This document shows, piece by piece, positions 1 to 5,295 of a stretch of DNA of 6,837 nt. A model generated the notes under the pieces. That model did no database searches, had not been told where the DNA came from, and was given only the letters and a program-made list of their open reading frames with translations. The stretch spans positions 1-6,837 of the forward strand of contig JALWJI010000020.1 in NCBI GenBank assembly GCA_027081695.1, in the 5' to 3' direction. This DNA comes from Acidilobaceae archaeon. GTDB lineage: Archaea > Thermoproteota > Thermoprotei_A > Sulfolobales > Acidilobaceae. A program made the translations under genes and the position numbers. How positions within the stretch are numbered: the first letter of the stretch is position 1; each line of letters opens with the position of its first letter.

Positions 1-1
1 A

Positions 2-379
2 GCCTTATCAAGGGAGGCCAAAACAGCTATTCCCGGCGATGTTCTAGAAGAGATACTGAAGTATAAGGGATATGAAGCCGAATATCGAGGGGAATACGTT
101 GAAACCAGTGCCTCTCCCTCGATAGTATATGAGACCGCCATACTGTTAGGTGAAGCCATCAGAGCAACAACCATGCTTCATGCCACAAGAACAGCCAAGA
201 AGCTAATACTCGCCCTACTTGTGATTGATAACAATCTAAAACCAATTGAAATAATAAACAGTGGAGAAACACTGGGTTTAATTAAAATAGATCAGGACGG
301 GAAAGTCCACTTAACCATGGACTGGAGAAAAGCGCTTAAAACCATGATTGACAACATTCAAGTCAAGGGAGGAGAATAA
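2..379 (+). CDS. C-terminal part of an archaeal protein of uncertain family (possibly DUF2067)
   Basis: An open frame runs in from the left edge and ends at TAA 377-379, giving 125 residues; the N-terminus lies outside the window. The internal ATG at 173 is not the likely start, because the same frame stays open and protein-like upstream (for example IPGDVLEEILKYKGYEAEY). The visible part is soluble and mixed alpha/beta, with a helix-rich centre (ETAILLGEAIRA) and no membrane segment, cysteine or catalytic motif I can name. The pattern of a proline-led helix followed by a KGYEAE strand recalls the uncharacterised crenarchaeal family DUF2067, but this is from memory and weak. It is 2 bp upstream of rpo11, and the Shine-Dalgarno site for rpo11 lies inside its last codons, so the two are almost surely co-transcribed. 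The function is unknown. Confidence 0.8.
   Translation, partial: ALSREAKTAIPGDVLEEILKYKGYEAEYRGEYVETSASPSIVYETAILLGEAIRATTMLHATRTAKKLILALLVIDNNLKPIEIINSGETLGLIKIDQDGKVHLTMDWRKALKTMIDNIQVKGGE
367..374 (+). promoter_or_regulatory. Shine-Dalgarno site of rpo11
   Basis: GGGAGGAG lies inside the last codons of the upstream gene and ends 7 nt before ATG 382. It selects this ATG over the in-frame ATG at 391 and suggests that the two genes are translated from one message. Confidence 0.75.
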
Positions 380-381
380 AC

Positions 382-693
382 ATGGAAGAAATGAACCTAA
401 TAATACGAAAAATAGAGCCGCAGACCTACGAGCTAGAGATACAGGGAGAAGATGACTCTATAGGAAACCTCCTTGCAACGTACTTAGAAAATCTCGACGA
501 GGTACAATTATCATACTATAGCAGGCCACATGTATTAGAAGACAAGATCGTGGTCTACGTCAAGCTGAAGAAAGACATAGATATAAAAAAGGTGGTTGAA
601 AAAGCTATTGGGCAGATCCTAGAGGATATCGAAGACCTCAGACAAAAGTATCTAAAAGCTCTTGAAAAAATAGGCGTGTCGCTAGAACAATGA
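382..693 (+). CDS. rpo11 (rpoL): DNA-directed RNA polymerase subunit Rpo11 (L)
   Basis: This is the archaeal counterpart of eukaryotic Rpb11/AC19 and of one half of the bacterial alpha dimer. It pairs with Rpo3 to form the platform on which the archaeal polymerase assembles. The 103-residue product shows the family signature at about residues 22-33 (GEDDSIGNLL, usually GEDHTLGN), then the SYYSRPH strand-turn segment at 45-50. A following strand (KIVVYVKLK) leads into the long C-terminal dimerisation helix from about residue 69 to the end. The length is normal for the family. The start at 382 is backed by a GGGAGGAG site 7 nt upstream. The stop TGA overlaps the next ATG as ATGA at 690-693, a sign of translational coupling. 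The family assignment rests on motif and length and is strong. Confidence 0.93.
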   Translation: MEEMNLIIRKIEPQTYELEIQGEDDSIGNLLATYLENLDEVQLSYYSRPHVLEDKIVVYVKLKKDIDIKKVVEKAIGQILEDIEDLRQKYLKALEKIGVSLEQ

Positions 694-995
694 AGGAAGA
701 AGCACGGATTTTTGTAAGCAAGTGCAATCCTGATATCTGCATAGGCGTAATTGTCAGAGGCATAGGAGTCGACGGAGTAGTCTCCGGTAAAAATTGCAGA
801 GAAACATGCAGCCAATTAACTGAAAAGGGTTACCTCGGCGAACTCCGCTACTTTATTGGAGACTGTTCGTGTGGGCTGGTAGAATCTCCTATAAGCACGC
901 CATATATTGAAAACCTCCTCCGGGTCTTGGACAGGGATGTGGGCTTGTGGTATAAGATTACGGTTGAATTGCTGAAAAATAGGGACAATGAATAA
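690..995 (+). CDS. Small conserved-looking protein with three cysteine pairs, function unknown
   Basis: I do not recognise this family. The 101-residue product has no signal peptide or membrane helix. It has six cysteines in three pairs: C12-x4-C17, C36-x3-C40 and C59-x-C61-G. The pairs are separated by 18 residues each time, a regular layout. This could be a metal or Fe-S site, or a disulfide-stabilised fold of the kind common in intracellular proteins of hyperthermophilic crenarchaea; the sequence does not decide between them. The N-terminal half is glycine- and valine-rich (GVIVRGIGVDGVV), suggesting beta strands, and the C-terminal third is helical (ENLLRVLDRDVGLWYKITVELL). The ATG overlaps the rpo11 stop by 4 bp and has no clear Shine-Dalgarno site, so translation is probably coupled to rpo11. 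Its place between rpo11 and the UPRTase gene gives no firm clue to function. Confidence 0.8.
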   Translation: MKEEARIFVSKCNPDICIGVIVRGIGVDGVVSGKNCRETCSQLTEKGYLGELRYFIGDCSCGLVESPISTPYIENLLRVLDRDVGLWYKITVELLKNRDNE

Positions 996-1030
996 AAACC
1001 GATCGTGGAAATCGCTATTCCTGGGTCACC

Positions 1031-1666
1031 GTGGAAATACATGTACTGGCGGAAGAGGTTCCATATGCACGGCTGATTCTTAGACATCTACGAGATAAGA
1101 ATACGGGAGTATCCGATTTTAGAGGATGGATGGAGAAAGCAGGGATTCTCCTAGGAGTGTTCATTTCTAGAAGTCTCTCATGGAGAAGAATAGAGGTTGA
1201 AACACCACTAGGGTCGGCGGTCGAACTGGATCTAGAGACGCAGCCGCTTGTAGTAAGTATACTTGGTGCCGGAGTATATTTGGCCAACGGAATAATGAAG
1301 TTGTATCCTGGGGCACCACTAGGGCTTGTCTCTGCCAAAAGAATAGAAGATGGCTCCGAGGTAAGGATAGAGGTCTACTACTCTAGATTACCAACTGAGT
1401 GGAGAGGCGAGTCGATAATTGTTGATCCAATGCTCGCTACAGGATCGACGGTATCTCGGGTTATTGATGAATTAAAGAAGCGTGGATCAAGTAAAATAAT
1501 AGTAGGAGCCGTCATCTCATCGATACAGGGAATATCGTATCTTTCATCTAAACATCCCGATGTGGAGATCTACACACTAGGTCTTGACAAAGAATTAGAC
1601 TCGAGGAACTTTATCGTTCCAGGATTAGGAGATGCGGGAGATAGAAGCCTCGGCGTTGTTTTCTAA
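1031..1666 (+). CDS. upp: Uracil phosphoribosyltransferase (pyrimidine salvage)
   Basis: The family makes UMP and pyrophosphate from uracil and PRPP in the cytosol. The 211-residue product has the PRPP-binding motif VDPMLATGST (131-140) and the uracil-recognition segment PGLGDAGDR (197-205). The N-terminal block HLRDKNT (19-25) and VETPLG (56-61) are also typical. The start is GTG at 1031: the frame runs back only to a TGA at 989 with no ATG, and the first residues align well with the start of the Sulfolobus UPRTase as I remember it. The Shine-Dalgarno site is weak (GGGTC just upstream). One oddity is that the pyrophosphate loop, usually ILRAG, reads ILGAG here (G79), so a normally conserved arginine is missing. 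The gene follows the cysteine-pair gene by 35 bp in the same direction and ends 4 bp from a convergent gene. Confidence 0.93.
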   Translation: MEIHVLAEEVPYARLILRHLRDKNTGVSDFRGWMEKAGILLGVFISRSLSWRRIEVETPLGSAVELDLETQPLVVSILGAGVYLANGIMKLYPGAPLGLVSAKRIEDGSEVRIEVYYSRLPTEWRGESIIVDPMLATGSTVSRVIDELKKRGSSKIIVGAVISSIQGISYLSSKHPDVEIYTLGLDKELDSRNFIVPGLGDAGDRSLGVVF

Positions 1667-1670
1667 TTAT

Positions 1671-2228
1671 CTAGAGTATTTTCCTATACAATAATAATCC
1701 GAGTAAGAGGACTCCTATTCCTAGTCCTGCTATGAGCCCAGTCTTCATAGTGCTATTATCACTCTCTGGATTATCATACTGTATGCTGGCACTATATATA
1801 TTGGTTAGATCTGAGGTAGTGTTTGTCGTAGTTTTCTCGGCTGGAGATTCATTTGATTCCCCGGAGCTATTGCAGTAATAGACTCCACTGTATTTTCCAT
1901 TCAGGTATATTATAATGGTCTTGGGCTGAACTGTTAGATTAATCGATATGCCTTTCCGGGTTATTACTTGGATAACGGGTTGTTTAGGAGGTTCTAGTGT
2001 AATGTCCAGCCTCAAAGTATTATTATCGATGTAAGTATGGTTGTATGTGATATTGTATCCAGGTGTTGGTAGAACGATCAACACGTTCAAGTATGGTGAA
2101 CCTTGGACGTTTACGCAAGTGACCGATTCTATTTTAGGCAATGTATCGTCACCTAGGACTTGGATACTATTAGCTACTACCATAACTAAAAACACTAGTA
2201 TTATTAGTCGATACCGATACCCAAGCAT
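1671..2228 (-). CDS. Secreted, C-terminally membrane-anchored, sequon-rich protein of unknown function
   Basis: The 185-residue product has a cleavable-looking signal peptide (residues 7-26: hydrophobic core LIILVFLVMVVA, possible cut after VLG26). A beta-rich ectodomain runs from about 28 to 115. A Ser/Thr/Asn/Glu-rich stalk follows at about 120-160, then a single membrane helix (164-181) and a short basic tail RKIL. It should face outside. Eight N-glycosylation sequons are visible, at N59, N63, N69, N97, N120, N126, N136 and N158, and there are two cysteines (C38, C119). The ectodomain core around PTPGYNIT and the QVITRK strand loosely recalls PrcB-type small beta domains found beside surface proteases, but this is a guess from pattern only. 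A TATA box about 27 nt before the ATG implies a leaderless or nearly leaderless message separate from the cupin gene. It converges on upp with 4 bp between stops. Confidence 0.82.
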   Translation of the reverse strand: MLGYRYRLIILVFLVMVVANSIQVLGDDTLPKIESVTCVNVQGSPYLNVLIVLPTPGYNITYNHTYIDNNTLRLDITLEPPKQPVIQVITRKGISINLTVQPKTIIIYLNGKYSGVYYCNSSGESNESPAEKTTTNTTSDLTNIYSASIQYDNPESDNSTMKTGLIAGLGIGVLLLGLLLYRKIL

Positions 2229-2251
2229 TATTCAAGCACCGATCCAAGCTT

Positions 2252-2259
2252 TCTATAAA
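2252..2259 (-). promoter_or_regulatory. TATA box of the surface protein gene
   Basis: On the minus strand the site reads TTTATAGA, centred about 27 nt before ATG 2228. With the usual archaeal TATA-to-start distance of about 25 nt, transcription would begin at or next to the ATG, so the mRNA should be leaderless or nearly so. The box lies just past the cupin stop codon. Confidence 0.55.
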
Positions 2260-2264
2260 TTACT

Positions 2265-2660
2265 CTAGCACTTTATAGGATTCTCTCTTTCTTCGCTTGT
2301 GGGTTTAGCTGGTATAACACATATGAACCACATACCTTTCTTGCTCCAATACTCGTGTTCTACATTCGGCGGAATATAGATAGCTGTGCCTTCGCTGACA
2401 TCATAGTATTTTTCGCCTATCCTGACCCTGCCCGAGCCTTTTACGATAAAAATCTCGTGCTCCCATGGATGGAAGTGGCCTTTTATATGTGAATTCTCGC
2501 CCATCCTGAACAGTCTCATATAAAAGTTTCTCGCTCCATCTTGTTCGGCGATTAGCCAGCGTATAGTAGTATTGACAGCCATATTCGGAGGTATAATTTT
2601 TTCCTCGACCTGTGTATAGTGGGCTACCTTCTCTCCACAATGAGAATCCTGATTGCTCAT
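2265..2660 (-). CDS. Single-domain cupin protein, metal-binding type
   Basis: This is a 131-residue single-domain cupin. Motif 1 is H62-F-H64-P-W-E-H-E69 followed by the KGSG turn at 74-77. Motif 2 is G91-x5-PPNVEH102. H62, H64, E69 and H102 are the expected metal ligands, so all four are present. Small cupins of this kind include isomerases, dioxygenases and sugar- or ligand-binding regulators, and the sequence alone does not pick one. An in-frame ATG lies further up at 2711, but ATG 2660 is preferred. GGGTG lies 7 nt before it, a TATA box centred near 2704 would put the transcript start near 2678, and the 17 extra upstream residues form an unrelated hydrophobic stretch. C8 and C131 at the ends are the only cysteines besides C114. 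It is flanked by unrelated genes and seems to be its own transcription unit. Confidence 0.88.
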   Translation of the reverse strand: MSNQDSHCGEKVAHYTQVEEKIIPPNMAVNTTIRWLIAEQDGARNFYMRLFRMGENSHIKGHFHPWEHEIFIVKGSGRVRIGEKYYDVSEGTAIYIPPNVEHEYWSKKGMWFICVIPAKPTSEERENPIKC

Positions 2661-2700
2661 AATAACGCACCCAACTATTGTATGAATTAGGAAGCCCAGG

Positions 2701-2708
2701 AAATATAA
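2701..2708 (-). promoter_or_regulatory. TATA box of the cupin gene
   Basis: TTATATTT on the minus strand is centred about 44 nt before ATG 2660. It predicts a leader of about 18 nt that contains the GGGTG ribosome-binding site (2668-2672). It lies inside the longer alternative reading frame, which argues against the start at 2711. Confidence 0.45.
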
Positions 2709-2765
2709 CATATCCTAAATATGTTTAGCAGAAATAATAATGAACACAACCAAAGCGAATAACCT

Positions 2766-2779
2766 AAGGCCTTGGCCTT
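2766..2779. repeat. Short inverted repeat at the 3' end of the kinase gene
   Basis: AAGGCC-TT-GGCCTT is a perfect inverted repeat that overlaps the last base of the kinase stop codon (minus strand TAA 2779-2781). As RNA it could form a small hairpin at the message end. T-rich DNA follows further along the minus strand (near 2731-2741), so it may contribute to 3'-end formation, but archaeal termination does not require a hairpin and the match could be chance. Confidence 0.35.
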
Positions 2780-3978
2780 TAACTGATTATGCCCGAATAA
2801 CTTTCCAGGGATACTTTAGCTGATCCTAGTAACACGGCTTCAGGCATACACATAGATAATATATGCATCCTTCTTCTGGTATAATCGATTCTCTCAATAA
2901 CTGCTAAGGCTTCTTTACCATTACAGAGCGCGGCCGCGATGAGTCCTCTTTCCCAACCCTCATAGAGGATCCTTATGCCGGGAAGCCTAGTTTGTATCTT
3001 GTGCTTCGTGACTACTACCAGTCCATTAGGTCCTCTTTCAGCGTAAACAACATGTTTCACAGGAAGTAGCGAGTAGTCTTCCCTGCTCAAAGGAGACTCA
3101 AAGAATAATGGGCCTCCATATACGGGTATGGTGTCTAGATTTATTGAATAACGTTTTGCACCTAGTAAACGTCTCGCTATGAGCCTGTCACGATGAGTTC
3201 TTCTCTCCTCGCGCGTCTTCTTAGTTGATGACGCAAGACATGGCGATCTTATAATGTTTGTATCAGTGAACCGTGACTTAATATACTCGAAGACCTTGTC
3301 ATGAAGCCCCATTAGAATAATGTTATCAGCCTTAATAGCTGCGGCAATAGCCGTTTTTGATTCTATCCCCTGCCAAATAGATATCCATCCATCAGTATCA
3401 ATTACTATGTGTCTATTATTAGTCAGGAGCTTCGAGGCACATCCGAAATATTTAGTCAAGGCGTGTAATGGGGAAAACGCGCCGACAAAACAGTTCTCTG
3501 TGTTTCCTGTAATGGATCCTGGTATTATGGGGCCGTTAGAGGCTTCAAGCTTGGTCACGAATCCTGGAGCGTAGAGCTCGTTTTGGCCGATATCTATAGT
3601 TGCTAGGATTATTGGTTTTCCTTTGCCGAGACTTATATTAGATATAAACGAGAATAGGGTGCTCTTTCCACAGTCGGTAGGTCCAATAATAAGTGTCTTG
3701 TCATAGTCGGCGCTTTGAACAGCGAGAGAATAATACGAATTATATACCTCGGTGTTGATCCGTGAAAGTGGTTTTGTTGCTTCTATCACAGAGCTTGATA
3801 CAGCATATATAAGCACGCTTCTGCCTGTAGGCACAGTTAGTTGTCTGCCTTGTTCTTCGATAACATAACCGTTTACCGCAATTTCTCCATTGATAAGTCG
3901 AATACTTGAAGGTCCCGTTAAGAGCCAGGCTGTTTCTCTAGGTAACTCATGTCTAAGACCGCTGATGTCTACATTCAT
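2779..3978 (-). CDS. Clp1/Grc3-type RNA (polynucleotide) 5'-hydroxyl kinase
   Basis: The family transfers the gamma-phosphate of ATP to 5'-hydroxyl ends of RNA (and DNA); an archaeal Pyrococcus member has been shown to do this. In the 399-residue product the P-loop is GPTDCGKST (99-107, K105) and the Walker B-type motif is D129-I-G-Q132. The K105-to-D129 distance of 24 matches what I recall for animal Clp1. A T160-E-N162 clasp follows, then T195-D-G-W198 with the likely RNA-base-stacking tryptophan, and an arginine-rich lid (R256-R270). Flanking beta domains lie at about 1-90 and 285-399. All catalytic motifs are present, so it should be active. ATG 3978 is chosen over an in-frame TTG at 3987: GGGGAT lies about 9 nt before the ATG but only 2 nt before the TTG. 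It sits 120 bp downstream of tRNA-Asp, in the same direction. Confidence 0.9.
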   Translation of the reverse strand: MNVDISGLRHELPRETAWLLTGPSSIRLINGEIAVNGYVIEEQGRQLTVPTGRSVLIYAVSSSVIEATKPLSRINTEVYNSYYSLAVQSADYDKTLIIGPTDCGKSTLFSFISNISLGKGKPIILATIDIGQNELYAPGFVTKLEASNGPIIPGSITGNTENCFVGAFSPLHALTKYFGCASKLLTNNRHIVIDTDGWISIWQGIESKTAIAAAIKADNIILMGLHDKVFEYIKSRFTDTNIIRSPCLASSTKKTREERRTHRDRLIARRLLGAKRYSINLDTIPVYGGPLFFESPLSREDYSLLPVKHVVYAERGPNGLVVVTKHKIQTRLPGIRILYEGWERGLIAAALCNGKEALAVIERIDYTRRRMHILSMCMPEAVLLGSAKVSLESYSGIIS

Positions 3979-4098
3979 TTTTCTCAATATCCCCGTGGGA
4001 TGAAATATTGTCTTGGAAATCTAAAATCGTATCCATTGCGTAGTATACGTTCCTATAACTGGTATCTTTGATTGGAGGAGTTATTTTGGAGAAGGGCC

Positions 4099-4176
4099 TG
4101 GCGCCGCGGCCGGGATTTGAACCCGGGTCACGGGCTTGACAGGCCCGCATACTAGGCCAGGCTATACTACCGCGGC
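4099..4176 (-). tRNA. tRNA-Asp (anticodon GUC), CCA encoded, no intron
   Basis: The cloverleaf closes fully. The acceptor stem is GCCGCGG/CCGCGGC and the discriminator is G, with CCA encoded at 4099-4101. The D arm GUAU/GUAU has wobble pairs at both ends, A14, G15, G18-G19 and A21. The anticodon stem is CGGGC/GCCCG with loop CUGUCAA, giving anticodon GUC for aspartate. The variable loop has four bases (UGAC) with C48 able to pair with G15, and the T arm is CCGGG-UUCAAAU-CCCGG. The stems are GC-rich, as expected in a hyperthermophile. No intron interrupts it. Position 6 is G and position 32 is C, which are the target positions of the Trm14 and TrmJ families encoded just upstream. Confidence 0.97.
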
Positions 4177-4206
4177 ACGGGCCATGATTCTCTAGACACG
4201 GGATGG

Positions 4207-4214
4207 ATTATAAA
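4207..4214 (-). promoter_or_regulatory. TATA box of tRNA-Asp
   Basis: TTTATAAT on the minus strand is centred about 34 nt before the tRNA 5' end. It predicts a start with roughly an 8-10 nt leader for removal by RNase P. It lies in the 51-bp gap after the Trm14-like gene, so the tRNA need not depend on read-through. Confidence 0.6.
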
Positions 4215-4227
4215 GATTATCCTGTGT

Positions 4228-5295
4228 CTAGTGCTTCTCAAGTATGAAAATAGTCGCCCAGAGATCTCCATGTCTTACTTTTCTGGCACTTGTTATTTTG
4301 AATCCTGCCTCTCTAGCATATTTTGCGAAGTAGTGTGAGTCGGCAGTGATTATACCAGCTTTTCCGCCGGGAGCCATTATTTTGTATAGGCTGGGCAGGA
4401 AATCTCTATAGAGTCTTCTGACACTAGTAGGATCCCCCATGCGTATCCCGTATGGGGGATTACTTACAACGAAATCGACGCTATCTTCAGGAATTATTTC
4501 CTCGAGTCTTCTTGCATCGTGTACATAGAAGTGTATCCTGTTATAGACTCTTGCAGCTAATGCGTTTATTCTTGCTCCCCGTATGTGTTTTGATAACTTG
4601 TCTACACAGAGAATCTTTGAATTCTCGAATAAGAGAGCTGCCTCTATAGCAACAGTACCTCCTCCGCACATTGGGTCCATAACGACACTGTTATCATGGG
4701 CTCCTATGAGTCTAAGCATTGAATAGGCCAGTGTAGCTTTAAGGGCGGCTGGATGATCATATATTCTGTATCCTCTTCTGTGAAGGCTTCTTTCGCCTGT
4801 AATTTCTATACCCAGTCTGTAGATATCCTCGTCTATCTCGGCATACACTGTTATGCTCGGCGAATTTAATCTGACGAGAGGAGCACTACCATATCGTTCA
4901 AGATAAACTCTCCCTACAGCGTCTCCAGTTATCCTGGCTACATCCATGCTCGTATACTCGTGTCCTTCACCTATTCTCGAAGCTCTAACAGCGAATGAGG
5001 CTCCAGCAGGAATATACCTGTCTATGCTCGAGTTCTCGACAATTGCATAGATTTTATCGAGATCAGAAACAGTCTTGCCAACAGTGTCCTGAGCCAATAG
5101 TATGTATGCGGAGTGAATACTTCGTAGCTTTATCAGCCGAGTCATAGCATATTCGTCCAGTTCGTCCTCAACAATTATCCTACCCTTATACTCCTTGCGC
5201 AGAAGTATCCTTGCACTAGGTAATTCCTCGGTGATCTCCTTAGCAGCGATGTCTTCAAGGCCTGGATTGCATGTAACTAGATACTTTGTCTTCAC
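4228..5295 (-). CDS. trm14: THUMP-domain tRNA (guanine-N2-) methyltransferase, Trm14-like
   Basis: The archaeal Trm14/TrmN family uses S-adenosylmethionine to make m2G at position 6 of the tRNA acceptor stem. The 355-residue product opens with the typical YLVTCNPGLEDIAAKEI (5-21). It continues with a ferredoxin-like and THUMP RNA-binding region (to about 170) and the linker LHRRGYR (171-177). A Rossmann methyltransferase follows, with SAM motif DPMCGGGT (207-214), acidic strand end LCVDK (229-233) and catalytic SNPPYG (278-283), the signature of exocyclic amino methylation. The start is GTG 5295: a very strong GGAGGATC lies 7 nt before it, and the next in-frame ATG would cut the N-terminal domain. 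It overlaps the end of trmJ by 41 bp in another frame. Trm-G10 (TrmG10) enzymes share this build, so the exact target guanine is inferred. Confidence 0.9.
   Translation of the reverse strand: MKTKYLVTCNPGLEDIAAKEITEELPSARILLRKEYKGRIIVEDELDEYAMTRLIKLRSIHSAYILLAQDTVGKTVSDLDKIYAIVENSSIDRYIPAGASFAVRASRIGEGHEYTSMDVARITGDAVGRVYLERYGSAPLVRLNSPSITVYAEIDEDIYRLGIEITGERSLHRRGYRIYDHPAALKATLAYSMLRLIGAHDNSVVMDPMCGGGTVAIEAALLFENSKILCVDKLSKHIRGARINALAARVYNRIHFYVHDARRLEEIIPEDSVDFVVSNPPYGIRMGDPTSVRRLYRDFLPSLYKIMAPGGKAGIITADSHYFAKYAREAGFKITSARKVRHGDLWATIFILEKH

Noticed and set aside
173..379. ATG 173 as the start of a complete 68-residue gene
   Set aside because: The same frame is open and protein-like to the window edge, with no ribosome-binding site before 173, so this is the tail of a longer gene.
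1005..1076. GTG-initiated 23-codon frame before and into upp as a leader peptide
   Set aside because: There is no ribosome-binding site before it and no regulatory codon run; it is noted only as part of the direct repeat.
1015..1338. 107-residue minus-strand frame opposite upp
   Set aside because: It is antisense to a well-supported UPRTase, low-complexity Ser/Pro-rich, and has no promoter or ribosome-binding site of its own.
2401..2670. 89-residue minus-strand frame overlapping the cupin gene
   Set aside because: It overlaps the cupin frame, which has both cupin motifs intact; this one has none and is rich in Arg, Tyr and Gly without pattern.
2737..2786. Possible C/D box sRNA: ATAATGA (one mismatch to the C box) and CTGA 40 bases later
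   Set aside because: No internal C'/D' boxes and no terminal stem pair up, and the CTGA lies inside the kinase coding end.
3979..4098. Gap between tRNA-Asp and the kinase gene searched for another RNA gene
   Set aside because: It is 120 bp with AT-rich stretches that may hold a promoter (near 4016-4027), but no clear hairpin, box pair or conserved RNA could be read.
3953..4150. 65-residue minus-strand frame between the kinase gene and tRNA-Asp
   Set aside because: It begins inside the tRNA anticodon and T-arm region and runs into the kinase start in another frame; its sequence reflects tRNA bases, not a protein family.
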